A stretch of DNA of 64,000 nucleotides from Tridacna crocea (taxonomy: Eukaryota > Mollusca > Bivalvia > Cardiida > Cardiidae), in the NCBI GenBank assembly GCA_943736015.1, contig OX031065.1, forward strand, positions 36,346,427 to 36,410,426. The letters run 5' to 3'. The position numbers and the translations under genes are program-made. Positions 1 to 10,600 of this stretch are shown here, piece by piece. How positions within the stretch are numbered: position 1 is the first letter of the stretch; each line of letters opens with the position of its first letter. Below the pieces are notes generated by a model. It saw only the letters and a program-made list of their open reading frames with translations. It did no database searches and had not been told where the DNA came from.

Positions 1-716
1 TTTATTTGCTTATTGAAAAATTTCAATTTTTTGAGGGGTCATTTGTAGAAATGGCAAATTGATTTAACAAATATTTTTTCTTATATTCGTCATATAAAGA
101 TAATCCAGGCCTATTTCCTATTTCGGTTTTTTTTATTTCGTTTTATTTACAAAACCATGACAAAACAGACTGTGTATCTGTAGAAAATGCCACGCTAACC
201 ATTTTAATTTAGTTCGCAGTTTAAATGAAGGTGGTACTAAAATCAAAGTTGCAAAAGTACTCATAGACTAAGGTAACATTAAAGTTAGTTTTGGTTTCTT
301 TCCTTTTTAAGTTTTTTGTAATTTTTCTAGTAAGGTCTATGTAACGTCGAATGATTGCCTGTATCGACAGCAAAGGTGGCAATACAAGATACAATGCAAC
401 ACGGAGATACGTTAAACCCTCTTTTGTCAGAGCATGGCTCATTACCTTTCTGTAGGGTCATGCGGAAGATAATATGATGTATGACCAATCAAAATTTCTT
501 TCGTTTTTTTTTTGTTGTTGTAAAGACAGTTCTGTAACATTGGAATTATGGCATTTTGAATCATCGAAATTTCCTTTCCTGCGTTGTAATTTGTTTCTCG
601 AACCATTTGATTATTTGTCTGCGTTATTGTTTAAAAAAATAACCACTTTCGCAAATAAATTACAGATAAGAATGCCAATTCTTCGTGATATTTGAGAGAC
701 CGACAGTTATCTGTAT
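1..716. other. AT-rich stretch, nothing recognised
   Basis: Short open frames on both strands have no recognisable motif and look like chance. No terminal repeats or hairpins seen. Confidence 0.5.
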
Positions 717-954
717 TTAATTCTTTACCAACCTGCAAAAATTTTGACCCGTCCAAATTTAAAGCATTTGCAGGCCCAAAAAAATTAATTATGGTTCCTA
801 AAATGTCCTTTTGTCCTACGAAAATGTATTAATAAAAAGAGGGAAAAGAATAGAATGCTGGAAACTAGCATTTTTCTTCCTTTTCCAACAATATTTTCAG
901 AGCCTTTTTCAATCAAAGTCTTTTAAACTCGGGTTTGCGTTGGAAAAAGTTTGA
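717..954 (+). mobile_element. Family A hairpin MITE, degenerate
   Basis: Begins TTAA-TTCTTTACCA and carries the family-A left arm (GTCCAAATTTAAAGCATTTG) followed by an eroded hairpin around ATGCTGGAAACTAGCAT (about 836-896). The right end is worn. Clearly an old copy. Confidence 0.7.
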
Positions 955-1014
955 ATACTGCCTTATATTATGGCGGTCGTTATGTACACGTAATTCAGCC
1001 TTGCTTTGGAAAAA

Positions 1015-1492
1015 AAAAACTCAGTGCATCTCCGTGATACGTGATACGTGATACCAGCTAAAGTCATCACATAATTTGGGATCCATAACAGCTATTTCTT
1101 TTATCCCTTTACCCCATAAGGTATTTCTATGGTATCTGTACCTGACCCTAAATAACAGCAAAGATGAAGCAGTTTCTTAAATGTGTATGGCACCTTTTGA
1201 CAGCATAGAGAACATTGTGACAAAAGGTGAAAGTGCTCGTCAAGAGTAATTTCACCCTTTGACACAATGTTTTCGAAAGGCTCGTACAAGCAATGTGTAG
1301 AAATGAGTACCAATGGAGTAAAGGGTTAAATAACCGACTAAATCATGAGGTACACCGGTCCCTTGACAAACAGAAACTTGACCATAGCGAAAAGTTTCGG
1401 CTCAAGTCAGCCTGCGCAGACTACGCAAACTGACCTGGGCCGATACTTATCGCAGATGCATTCAACTCTTTCTCATGGTACATGGCTCGTAT
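1015..1492 (-). mobile_element. Family G element split by a family B insertion
   Basis: Reverse-orientation G: the TGCATCTCCGTGATAC end at about 1023, the GGATCCATAACAG segment at 1080, then a B element at 1101-1329, then the continuation CTAAATCATGAGGTA and the core hairpin (about 1395-1450, around AGCCTGCGCAG). Other G copies (7297, 54730) are continuous here through TTTAAC, which identifies the TTAA target used by B. Confidence 0.75.
1101..1329 (+). mobile_element. Family B hairpin MITE inserted in G
   Basis: Ends TTAT-CCCTTTACCCCATAA and GTAAAGGG-TTAA; the hairpin is at 1209-1277. The left TTAA has one substitution (TTAT). The outer stem matches family A (AACATTGTG / CACAATGTT) but the inner stem is AGGTGAAA...TTTCACC with a GCTCGTC apex. 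Confidence 0.85.
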
Positions 1493-1542
1493 GTGAAGCT
1501 AATTCTTGCTATTTGGCGATGAACTGTCGGGAAAAAAAATCA

Positions 1543-1621
1543 ACGTCGGTTTACTTCGAAAAGCTCGTAGCTACAGCTTGTTACAAGCTGTAGTTACGCG
1601 GTTTTTGAAGTAAACCGATGT
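1543..1621. repeat. Family I palindrome, copy 1
   Basis: About 77-bp near-perfect inverted repeat centred on ACAGCTTGTTACAAGCTGT, with outer arms CGTCGGTTTACTTC / GAAGTAAACCGATG. Related palindromes lie at 25424 and 54344. Confidence 0.85.
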
Positions 1622-2325
1622 TATGTTCTTTTCTGTTCTGTGATTTGATTTTTGCTGTTTCCCCTCAGCTTCTCATTACCGATATTCAGTCATTGATTGG
1701 TTAATTGCTATCAGGGGTTAATTAACTCAGAATGTTCTCGTGTTCAACTTCTGTTTACAGTCTAATTTACGCACGTTCGTAAATATTTGTTGAGTTAATT
1801 CAACGAGGTTTTTTCCCCTGGTTGTAACTCCTTATGATTCCATTTCTCGAGCATAGTGAGGGGCAGGGTGATAGTGTCTCGAACGTAAGAGAAAATGGGT
1901 TTGCGAGCCAGATCAAAGCCAATCTAAACAGTACAAGAAATGTCTTCCGCTCAAAGAAGCTGAAGCTGCAAAAAAAAAGATGAAATCGACTTAAACTACA
2001 CGTTCGATCCGGACCGCAGCCCGAGTTAGTGATGCTAACATTCCTGTACGTTCATGTCCTACACGGACGGAGATATAAACAATAAATGTATTAATAGACG
2101 GTCAGGCTGATTCTAGTGCCTTCAAGTTTAAGCATATAGTTGAATGGGGGTATAATTAAAAAGAATTCTTTTAGATGCCTTACTACCTGATTCGAGAAAA
2201 GAAAAAAGAAAACAAAGAAAAATATAATAGCTTAATTCTAAGTAATAGATTCACATTTGAACCTACATCGCACAATCTCTGGAGGAAAACGGTTTTGAAA
2301 ACATGACAGGAAAAGGAGAAAAAGG
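1622..2325. other. No recognised feature
   Basis: About 700 bp with AT-rich text and a purine-rich patch at 2190-2235. No hairpin element or coding signal recognised. Confidence 0.45.
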
Positions 2326-2327
2326 TA

Positions 2328-2604
2328 GTACCATGTGCTAAAAAGCCGAGAAAATGCTGGTATCATTTGCTAAAGAGCCGAAAAATGCTGGTACCATGTT
2401 GTAAAGAGCCGAAAAATGCTGATACCATGTGCTAAAGAGCCGAAAAATGCTGAAACCATGTGCTAAAGAACCGAAAAATGCTGGAACCATGTGCTAAAGA
2501 GCCGAAAAATGCTGGCACCATGTGCTAAAGAGCCGAAGAAATGTCGGTACCATGTGCTAAAGAGCCCAAAAATGAGGGTACCATGTGCTAAAGAGCCGGA
2601 AGAA
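2328..2604 (+). repeat. 31-bp minisatellite, about nine units
   Basis: Units starting ACCATGTGCTAAAGAGCCG recur at 2330, 2362, 2393, 2424, 2455, 2486, 2517, 2549 and 2580. The spacing is 31 bp with two 32-bp steps. It creates long open frames on both strands (141 and 147 codons), which are not evidence of a gene. Confidence 0.95.
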
Positions 2605-2655
2605 ACTAAATCGCAATTTTCAGTTGGGGGAAAAACAATAAAATGCCTTTTCAAC

Positions 2656-2681
2656 GTTGTTGTTGTTGTTGTTGTTGTTGT
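2656..2681. repeat. (GTT)n microsatellite
   Basis: About eight GTT triplets directly downstream of the minisatellite, partly responsible for a valine run in the overlapping spurious frame. Confidence 0.95.
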
Positions 2682-2883
2682 TTTGTCAGAATGTCTCCGC
2701 ATAAACAGAGGAAAAAGTAAAATCGAAATCAGACAGCTGTTAGGCTGCAATGTTGACAATAGCTGTGAAAGGCACCCAGGAACATTATTTGTACTTTTTT
2801 CTCTATTATTTGGCTTTTTTTTCAAAACTCTTTTCCAGATGACAAAATTATGCACGTGTCCAGAATCTGTTGCAAACCATAGA

Positions 2884-3061
2884 TTAACCCCTAGACTGCC
2901 TAGCACGACTTACTGACCTTTTGCAGACAGTCTAGATCAAGATCTAGAATCTACACTGTCCGATAAGGAGATCTTATTCCTCAAATCATGTCTTTGAAAT
3001 AGCAATATTTGGATTTGAACTATCGAAATTGATTTTAGTTATTCAGCAGTATAAGGGCTAA
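2884..3061 (-). mobile_element. Family C hairpin MITE, short-loop copy
   Basis: TTAA-CCCCTAGACTGCC at the left and CAGCAGTATAAGGGC-TAA at the right. The central palindrome is shortened to AGTCTAGATCAAGATCTAGA (about 2926-2950), lacking the usual GACTGCACG apex. Confidence 0.75.
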
Positions 3062-3090
3062 ATTTGGCCAAAACGATTAGTCATGACTTT

Positions 3091-3215
3091 AAAAAGGGCA
3101 AAAAAAGCTTTTAGGGAAAAGAACAAAGTACTGGTTACCAGCATTTTCTCTTATTACTGACATTTTTTCAAACGTTTTCTTTCTCAGGGATGTTAGAAGT
3201 CGGAAATGGTTGAAA
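3091..3215 (+). mobile_element. Family A fragment, eroded
   Basis: Contains TACTGGTTACCAGCATTTTC and the family-A right arm (TTTCTCAGGGATGTTAGAAG). The left hairpin arm is heavily mutated and the TTAA ends are lost. Confidence 0.55.
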
Positions 3216-3656
3216 AAGAGGTTTCGAGTAAAACTAAATGTTTCGATTTTTGTTTCAAACTCATTATTAAACAGCGAAATGGATTTTATAATTTCTGTAT
3301 TTGAGAGTTTCTGTAATGTGTTTAAGACAAAAATATTGTTCTTGTCACGTTGTCTAAAATATTTCATTTGTAAAGTATAAGAGATACCGTGAGGGAATTA
3401 AGATTGACTTGCGGTAGCATCATTCCATATTAACGAAACCTAAAATTTTCCAACTCTTTTTTTGTTGGAATGCTTGCTATTTCAAGTGGTAACCTTTTAC
3501 TGATAAAACTAGAAGAAGAAAATGGAAATTTGAAGGTAGTAACAGAAAACGCAGATTTTGCAATTATAGTACCTTTCACGGAAAGAATCACCTTAATTCC
3601 GTACGGCACAAGAAAACTTAAGACTTGTCGAAAATTGTACGCATTTAAAGACATCA
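3216..3656. other. No recognised feature
   Basis: Overlapping short frames on both strands (about 3430-3661) reflect low stop density only. No family ends seen. Confidence 0.4.
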
Positions 3657-3770
3657 ACTAGATGTCTAAATCGGCTAACATAAAAGTTTGTCTTTGATAG
3701 GGTAGAAACTAAAGTTGATTACCGGCATTTTCAATTTTTCCGACAATTTTCAAAAACCGTCTTCATTCAT
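3657..3770 (+). mobile_element. Family A relic
   Basis: TTTGATAGGGTAGAAAC, TTACCGGCATTTTC and ATTTTCAAAAACCGTCTTC align to the A interior. The stem is no longer self-complementary. Confidence 0.4.
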
Positions 3771-3879
3771 TAAGGTTGCTAAAACGACTTTTCAGAAAAG
3801 GAGATTTACATGGGACAGTATGATTTCAAGATCAGACTGCATGATTTTTTGTAGTCCACTCTCGATCTTCATCACCCGT

Positions 3880-4117
3880 TTAACCTTTCTTAAATAATCC
3901 CCAATTTTTAACTCCCTGACAACGAAGATTTTGGAAAAAATTGTGGGAAAAAGGAGAAAATGCTGGTAACAAGCATTTTCTCCTTTTCCCCACAATGTTT
4001 TCTATCCTTTTTAATACAAACTCATTTGAAACACTTGAAATTCGTCGTCTGCAAGTGCTTTCAGTTTTGGACAAGCCCAAAACTTTATCGCATTGTAAAG
4101 AGTCAAAACTATTAAAG
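3880..4117 (-). mobile_element. Family A hairpin MITE
   Basis: Starts TTAA-CCTTTCTTAAA and ends TTGTAAAGAG-TCAA. The hairpin at about 3932-3993 has apex GCTGGTAACAAGC. The GGTAAC apex agrees with its reverse orientation. Confidence 0.85.
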
Positions 4118-4342
4118 TTGTATCAGACTAAGGGTTAATGGCTGATTGGACTGTCAAATAATGACATGTTCCTAATGTAATCGATGAGTTTCCCTATTTT
4201 AAAATTCCGTGGGAATTTGAGAGGGTTTTTTTTTTATGTTGTGTTGCATTTTCGGAGATAAGTTTTTTTTCATGTGCTGCATGCAAGTTTTGCTTTTTAA
4301 TTATAAATGATAACAATAACCCGTTGACAAATAACAATGTGA

Positions 4343-4940
4343 ATGATAAAATAACTACACTGAAATGAACTTATAAACGGCCACTTTTAAGCTGTCATTT
4401 CCCTTTGATGTTTTCCCGCGTCCGCTACCCATAAAAGGGACAGCTTATTTGGTTTCGTCTTTTGCAGAATAAATGACCGGTCTGAAAACATACCTGAGCC
4501 AAATTCTTAAGAGAACGTATTCAATTTTATTGCGGAAGAAACTTATTTGTCGTTCATTCACACAACATGGTAAAATGAAATATCAAGTTTTTGAAAACTT
4601 CATCCTTGTTTTTTCGGATAACACTCTTTCACAAAAAATAATTTTCATGTTTTTTCTGTCTGCTTACAAAAGTTCGGTATTTTAAGCTTCTTTTTTTAAA
4701 CTGGTTTCACTGGTAGACATCACGCATGCGCAAACAACTAGTTTTCCTTTTTCTTTAAAAAAAAAAAGAAGAATCATTCTGTTGGCAAAATCGAGAATCT
4801 CTTCATCACAATACCATGGTTAACGTCCAGATATATCTGTCACAATTTATTTTTATTAACATTTCTTTTATTTGCTCCAATTTATAGGAGAAACAAAAGT
4901 GGCTGTTTAATAGTTCGTTTCAGTGTAGTTGTCATATCAT
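4343..4940. mobile_element. 598-bp non-autonomous element with ~45-bp TIRs
   Basis: The left end ATGATAAAATAACTACACTG and the right end (reverse complement ATGATATGACAACTACACTG) form an imperfect inverted repeat that continues through GAAAYGAACT...CCACTTTT. The interior is AT-rich; a 70-codon frame at 4473-4685 resembles nothing known. TSD and superfamily not determined. Only copy in the window. Confidence 0.65.
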
Positions 4941-5137
4941 AAAAAAATCAGAAGTTAATGAACTATGGTCATAGACAAGAGGGGTTTATGAATCTGGAAA
5001 AAAAGTATCGACTCGTCACAGCCTGTGCAACCAGCACATACTGTCATGGGTCGAAACTGTTTGCTATAGGTGAATTTTCCGCATATCCAAGAACTATTCT
5101 ACCTATTGGTTTGGTGGATTATTAGACAAAATGGGTT

Positions 5138-5366
5138 TTAAACCTTTCCCAAACGACAAACTCTTGGACTAGACCAAATTGAAAGCATTTGCAGACTACT
5201 ATTGAACTCATGCTGAAAAGATGATTTTTGTCTATGATAGGGTAGAAAACATTGTGGGAGAAGGAGAAAATGCTGGTTACCAGCATTTTCTCCTTTTCCC
5301 ACAATGTTTTCAAAAGGCTACTATTCCAGACCCGTAAAAACCAGGGATTGTTTGGGAAAGGGTTAA
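5138..5366 (+). mobile_element. Family A hairpin MITE (CCTTTCCCAAAC subtype)
   Basis: TTAA at both ends (5138-5141, 5363-5366), hairpin 5245-5311, apex GGTTACC. The CTATGATAGGGTAGAAAAC and ATTCCAGACCCGTAAAAACC flanks and the GGGAAAGGG end match the copy at 43623, defining a subtype. Confidence 0.92.
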
Positions 5367-5782
5367 AATTAAGGGAACACAGTTATATGATGACCTGCTT
5401 GGTATGAATTAAACCTACCCCCACCCCCTTGTGCCGAAACACCACTCAATTGATAAATAAGTACATAAATGATTTTATTTATGAGAAGATCAGGTCTTAT
5501 TACAAAAAATGAGTTTAACACTGACTGCTTTGAAAGTTCAGATCAAATTTAGACTGCATTTTACCGCTGACAGTTTATATTCAGATCAAATTGCATGAGA
5601 CATACATGGCTTGTGTCGCCAATGGCATTCATTGTGAGATATATCCTTGCAAAGAGAAATCTTGTATTGCAAAATTTAAGGCTACTCATTAGGCTGATAA
5701 ATATCTGTATTATATAATCGACTGAGTACAGAGCTTATCTTTTACCAAAATTTCACAGATGTTATGCGATCCCTGGGTAGAC
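5367..5782. other. No recognised feature
   Basis: AT-rich. GATCAAATTTAGACTGCATT (about 5541) faintly recalls the family C hairpin but has no paired arm. Confidence 0.4.
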
Positions 5783-6184
5783 CATCTTCGCAAGCCAAGG
5801 CTGACGATTCACTACGTTACTCTACCCTTGGCTGATCGAGCTTGATTTTTACATTCCCCCGATACGCTTTTTCATTGGATGCAGCCAGCTCTACCTGCAA
5901 CGAATGAAATCGCTCGTGGCATTTCATCTTTGATAAAAATAGAATAAGTTCGCTACATTTAGAATAAAAGGTAAACATGGAAACCCACGTGGATTTCTGC
6001 TTATCGCTTCATGTGTATTTGTAAGCGGTTTGTAAAACGATATTTCATTGGCTTTTAGAAATATGATGTAAAGTGGGGTAATAACCAGCATCCAATAGAG
6101 GGCACATAGCAGGAATCTCGAAATCGGGCTCAATCAGCCAAGGTAAGACCCACGTAGTGATCGTAACCTTGGCTGGCGAAGATG
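5783..6184 (-). mobile_element. Family D Mutator-like MITE with perfect 9-bp TSD
   Basis: 402 bp bounded by CATCTTCGC and GCGAAGATG, flanked by TGGGTAGAC at 5774-5782 and 6185-6193. The long TIRs contain GCCAAGG, and the interior includes CGCTTATCGCTTCATGTG in reverse orientation (AAGCGATAAGCAG). No coding capacity. Confidence 0.92.
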
Positions 6185-6210
6185 TGGGTAGACCAGATCA
6201 TAGATGGCTT

Positions 6211-6445
6211 TTAACCGTTTACTGTTCGACAAGATTTTAGACCTGTCGGTTTTGAAAGCATTTGCTAATGACAGTTTCAATGAGATTCATATGAAATGAT
6301 TTTCCTTTGATATGATAGATCTTGAAAATGTTGTGGGAAAAGGAGAAAATGCTGGTGACCAGCATTTTCTTCTTTTCCCACAATGTTTTCGAACTCTTTC
6401 TCTTTCAGGGGCGTTAAAAGTCGTCATTGTGTGGTAAAGGGTTAA
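6211..6445 (+). mobile_element. Family A hairpin MITE
   Basis: TTAA-CCGTTTACTGTTCGAC to GTGTGGTAAAGGG-TTAA. The hairpin is at 6324-6390 with a symmetric apex GGTGACC instead of GGTTACC. A second A copy in the opposite orientation lies 27 bp downstream. Confidence 0.92.
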
Positions 6446-6472
6446 AAACATAGTGCGAAAAGGACAACACGT

Positions 6473-6701
6473 TTAAACCCTTTCTCAAACAATCCCTAGT
6501 TTTCACGACCCTGAGAGAGAAGCTTTTTGAAAACACTGTGGGAAAAAAGGAGAAAATGCTGGTAACCAGCATTTTCTCCTTACCAATGTTTTCTACCCTG
6601 CTAGAAAATTTCAAACTGTTTTGAGTTACGTTTATTTTTGTCATCTGCTAGCGCTTTCATTTTGGACCAGTTTAAAATTTTGTCGTTTGGTAAAGAGTTA
6701 A
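6473..6701 (-). mobile_element. Family A hairpin MITE
   Basis: TTAA-ACCCTTTCTCAAACAA to GTTTGGTAAAGAG-TTAA. The hairpin is at about 6527-6596; the right arm has lost several bases (CTCCTTACCAATGTTTTC), leaving a bulged stem. Confidence 0.9.
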
Positions 6702-7290
6702 ACCACATATTTCAAGATAAAACTTCGATACACTTTTACCTTCTCGTCTAAAAATTCTTTCAATATTGACGAATCCAAACTTTTCTGGCCCGAGTGAAGA
6801 GTCAAATGAAAGTTTCAGACATCTATCATGCGAGGAAACCTCCAGTGCCACCTCGTTTTCTAAAGAATTGATTCGTAACTTGCCGTACTTCAGCGAAAAA
6901 GTAGGTCATTTGTCAAAGCGGAAGAATTCAATTGTCGCTTGATAGAGAAACGATTCCAGCGTATCGATATTCATATTTCCAATTCCGGAAATTGAAAACT
7001 GATTCTGGGTAAACATGAATTCGGATGTGGCATGCCAATTTATGAAATTGCTACAGACTCTAAATACAAGGCAATATAACAATTTTTCTTCTTTTCTTTG
7101 AGACAATGACAAATGCTTCTTTTGTGAAAAGAATGAGGGCTGTTTTGTTAAATTTAAAGAAATAGGCGGAGCGAAACATCTATGTTGAACTCAAAATCTT
7201 ATTCATAATCTAATGTAAAATTCTTTTGTTAGGCATTACACTGCATTATGGGAACAGAGTGTTGAGTACAGCGACCAATAAGCAGGGTTT
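6702..7290. other. No recognised feature
   Basis: About 590 bp of unique-looking AT-rich sequence; weak frames only. Confidence 0.4.
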
Positions 7291-7309
7291 ATTATTTACC
7301 CAGCATCCG

Positions 7310-7595
7310 TAGCTCATATTCATATGAGTCATGCTCCGACAAAAGGGGCTTAAGGCATCTCCGTGATCCATGGTACCAAGTAAACCATCGCATGTCCACG
7401 GATCCATAGCATCCGCTTCTTTTAACGAACAACTCATCAATGAGATAGACTGGTTACTTAGGTATAGAGGAGAAAATTGACCAATGGCGAAAAGTTTCGG
7501 CCCAGGTCAGCCTGCGCGGATTGCGCAGGCTGACCTGGGTCGATAGTTTTCGCAGATGCATTAAGCCCCCTTTTCCTAGAGCATAACTCCTATGT
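7310..7595 (-). mobile_element. Family G element, near complete
   Basis: The left end CATATGAGTCATGCTCC pairs with the right end CTAGAGCATAACTCCTATG. Subterminal GGGGCTTAAGGCATCT pairs with AGATGCATTAAGCCCCC. The core hairpin at about 7495-7552 is CCCAGGTCAGCCTGCGCGG with its complement. It retains the unoccupied TTTAAC site at 7421 that carries an insertion in the copy at 1015. Confidence 0.8.
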
Positions 7596-7600
7596 TTTTT

Positions 7601-8159
7601 TTTATAATGTCAAAGCTTGTAGTGCAAAGTTGGAATGGACAGTGGTTTTTTCTTTTTTCAATTGTTTTGGAGCCTAGACTTTTAAACAATACTAATACAT
7701 TTGTAATATAAGAGTGAGTAGTTTTGCTTGTAACTAATCGCTTATCCCGGGAAAAACAATCAGGAATTCCTACAAATGCTCTTTCATTCCATATCTTGTT
7801 CCAGTCTTCGTTTCCGATTTTTTTTTTTTTGTACAAAAATATTCAAGGAATTGAAACTATTTGGCTCAGGTTGGATCGGCGTTGTGGTGTCTTCTTTTTA
7901 ACACTTTAAAAACAAAGAACGACTTTGAAAAAACACCTGCGTACAGTTAAGAGCCAAGATCAAGCCGAAGTAAAAATGCAGTCTGATCTTGGATTTACAC
8001 TGTCCCCATCATATTCTGATCATATTCTGGTAAAAAGAAATCTTTTGTGATCGCAAACTCTAAGTAATTTACACTGGTTAAATATATACGTTCCAATTGT
8101 TTAGGGGTCTAGGGGTTCGCCTCTTTGGCAGTTGGCACCCTGGAAGAAATAATATATAT
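7601..8159. other. Mostly unrecognised; contains a family C hairpin
   Basis: Unremarkable except for the C-type hairpin at 7945-8008 (AGCCAAGATCAAGC...GCAGTCTGATCTTGG...ACACTGTC), whose left arm is eroded. Confidence 0.4.
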
Positions 8160-8189
8160 CGGTCATGCTTTGTGAAAAAAAGGGTTTAA

Positions 8190-8414
8190 TTAACCCTTTA
8201 CCACACAATGACTACTTTACCCCTGAAAGAGAAGGCGTTGGAAAACATTGCAGGAAAAGGAGAAAATGCTGGTCACCAGAATTTTCTCCTTTTCTCACAA
8301 TGTTTTCTACCCTATCAAAGAAAAATCAATTCATATGAGGCACGTCAAAACTGTTAGCTACAAATGCTTTTGATTTCGACAGGTATAAAATTTTGTCGTG
8401 TGGTAAAGGGTGAA
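8190..8414 (-). mobile_element. Family A hairpin MITE, first of a TTAA-sharing pair
   Basis: TTAA-CCCTTTACCACACAATG; hairpin 8241-8307 with apex GGTCACC. The right end GGTAAAGGG-TGAA runs straight into the next copy. The left flank TCATGCTTTGTGAAAAAAAG resembles the end of a G element, a recurrent TTAA target in this window. Confidence 0.9.
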
Positions 8415-8690
8415 CTCTTTACCAAACGACAAAATTCTAGACTGGTCCAAATTGAAAACATTTGCAGATGACAAACTTAATGTGACTCAAAAATTGTTAT
8501 TTGTTCTGAGAGGGTAGAAAACATTGAGGGGAAAGGAGAAAATGCTGGTTACCAGCATTTTCTCCTTTTTCTACAATGTTTCCGAACCTATCAAGGGCAA
8601 ATTTCATCAAGAGGGCTACCTTTAATTTGTCGTCTGCAAATGCTTTCAATTTCGACTGGTCTGATATTTTGTCGTTCGGTAAAGAGTTAA
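8411..8690 (+). mobile_element. Family A hairpin MITE, second of pair
   Basis: Starts at the shared TGAA (a mutated TTAA) with CTCTTTACCAAACGAC; hairpin 8517-8583; ends TTCGGTAAAGAG-TTAA. It joins the previous copy without a single intervening base. Confidence 0.92.
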
Positions 8691-8726
8691 TAAATTCAGT
8701 CAGCGATAATAACAGAGCGTTAGGTG

Positions 8727-9283
8727 TTTAAAGGTGGGTATTTAGAATTTTCACATCACACCAAATTAAAATATATATATATTACTGAAATTTATATGAA
8801 AAACAATACAAATCATTAATAATTAAGAATCATGTAACTACAATTTTTTTTTTTTTTTTTTTTTTTTATGGTATTCCCTTAAAAGGCTACGTAGCCTCTT
8901 AAGCTATTTTTAGATATCGCACCAAAGATTTTAAAAAAGCAGTGGGAATGCTAAGTAACTGGCACGTGACTAATGACTCTTAAATTCCGTGTCATAACAA
9001 ACATGTAATTATCATTTCATATTATCTTCTTCGGACGCTGTGTTTGAAGCTTCGTCTGTGTATTTCTGGTACGTAAATGAACGAGTTTCTCATGTAAAAC
9101 TAGAACGTGTTTCCTGTCGGTGTTGACCTGGACTGTAGTAAATCTCTAGTTTCTCTTGTTGTCGGATGGTTTTCGACTACTGGGGTTTTATAAATGAAAA
9201 TTGTCAGACTTTGGGGTATAAGGATGATATTTTTGTATTTTTTGTAAAATTTTAGCCTCAAAATCTGAAGGGCCACCTTTAAA
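8727..9283 (+). mobile_element. Family K element
   Basis: About 557 bp with ends TTTAAAGGTGGGTATTTAG and GGGCCACCTTTAAA. It contains GGCTACGTAGCCTCTTAAGC and GGCACGTGACTAATG. Aligns over its full length with 32107-32661 (+) and 45755-46306 (-). Contains an unusual T24 tract near 8843. No ORF worth naming. Confidence 0.85.
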
Positions 9284-9867
9284 TTCGCCATAGTGCGTCA
9301 AAAAATCTCGGAATCTGTAGTTTGATTTTGATCTACAGTACTTGGAAATGCAACTAAAATAGACTTCTGACGAAGAAGGGTCCGGGCATTAGATGTTTCT
9401 TTTAAAAATCTTTTGATTTGATTCACAGATCTCTCTGGCATTTTAACAGAGAAAAAAAAAATCTACAATAATGACTCCATAGAAAATGGTTACCATGAGT
9501 GTTTTTTTCCCGAGTAAAGTTCAATAAATCCTTGGTTAAGTAATTGAATGACAGATATGCACCTGCCTAATGTCTGTAGAAAAAAATACACGTCTTGGGA
9601 TTTTGTCTGGACCATAAATTTGCTCCCGATTTAAAAGAAAGTTTATTTGATGTTTTCTTGGTTTAAGTGAAGACTGTCTATTAATTTTCGATACGTATTT
9701 GTCTCTTGCTTTTGCCAAACATTCGACATCCTGACAGCAGGAATTTAGAAGAGAAACATGTTTTTTTTTTTTTGAAAGATTTTTCAGTTTTGGCTTCTTG
9801 TTGCTTTAACATCTACAGATTTAATACTACTAGTTATAGCTGTGAACCTGGCTCTGATTTCTTCTGT
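9284..9867. other. No recognised feature
   Basis: AT-rich with a T13 tract near 9761. A 60-codon minus-strand frame at 9536-9718 has no recognisable motif. Confidence 0.4.
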
Positions 9868-9930
9868 GTACAATGAAGATCAAGATCAGGCTGCAAAGAA
9901 AGTGTAGTCTGATCTTGGACCTACACTGTT
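9868..9930. repeat. Family C hairpin without flanks
   Basis: GATCAAGATCAGGCTGCAAAG...TAGTCTGATCTTGGACCTACACTG: both arms recognisable, ends of the element not found. Confidence 0.6.
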
Positions 9931-10016
9931 CGCTACTTTGTTACAAAGTCTGACCAAAAAACATTGTAATAGTAGTATTTTGCCTGTTTTTCTCCCACAT
10001 GGAACTAGTTTATTTC

Positions 10017-10362
10017 CGTTGTCTGCGCATGTCATATTCTTCGAAGATTCGACTGTCTGAATGACGCATCACTAGCCCCGAAAGCGGGCTGACTGTAATA
10101 TTACGCTCTATAAAGTAGCAATGTAGAAAATAGCTTTTATCAATACGTTTGAGGAGAAATGAGACCTGCTTTAGCTCCAGATTTCTCTAAACTGCTGATC
10201 ATAGCTGAGTGAATTGCACGAGGTAGCGTTTTATTGAGTAAACGGTTATTTTAGTTTGAAATTCAAAGTAACGGTTGTCGCATAGGAAAGTGGTTCGGTT
10301 CTGTACCCAGGATGCCCAAATTGGATGAGTATTTATGGAATGCCATCTAGCGGGAGATAATG
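10017..10362 (+). mobile_element. Family F Mutator-like element with perfect 10-bp TSD
   Basis: 346 bp, starts CGTTGTCTGCGCATG, ends CTAGCGGGAGATAATG, flanked by AGTTTATTTC at 10007-10016 and 10363-10372. Near-identical to 14228-14563. Short terminal inverted similarity (TTRTCTGCGC versus TTATCTCCCGC). Non-coding. Confidence 0.92.
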
Positions 10363-10504
10363 AGTTTATTTCATCAATGCATCCCGCTAGCGGTCTAAGT
10401 GTTAGGCTACCGGGGTGCATATGCCCCGCTTCGACCCTTTTCCAGACGACAAAATTCATGACAATATCCTTGAAAAAACACGGACATGCGTTTTACTACG
10501 CATT

Positions 10505-10600
10505 CAATTCTTTACCAAACGACAAAATTTTAGACTGGTCCAAATTGAAAGCACTTGCAGACGACAAAATAAGTTTAACTCAAACAAGCAATTTCGTTGA
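10505..10600 (+). mobile_element. Family A left-end fragment
   Basis: ATTCTTTACCAAACGAC, the GACTGGTCCAAATTGAAAGC segment and the GCAGACGACAAAAT segment are well preserved, then the copy stops before its hairpin. Confidence 0.75.

Noticed and set aside
2463-2916. Long open frames on both strands (141 and 147 codons)
   Set aside because: They are produced by the 31-bp minisatellite and the GTT run; opposite-strand frames over the same DNA and repeat-driven composition argue against a gene.
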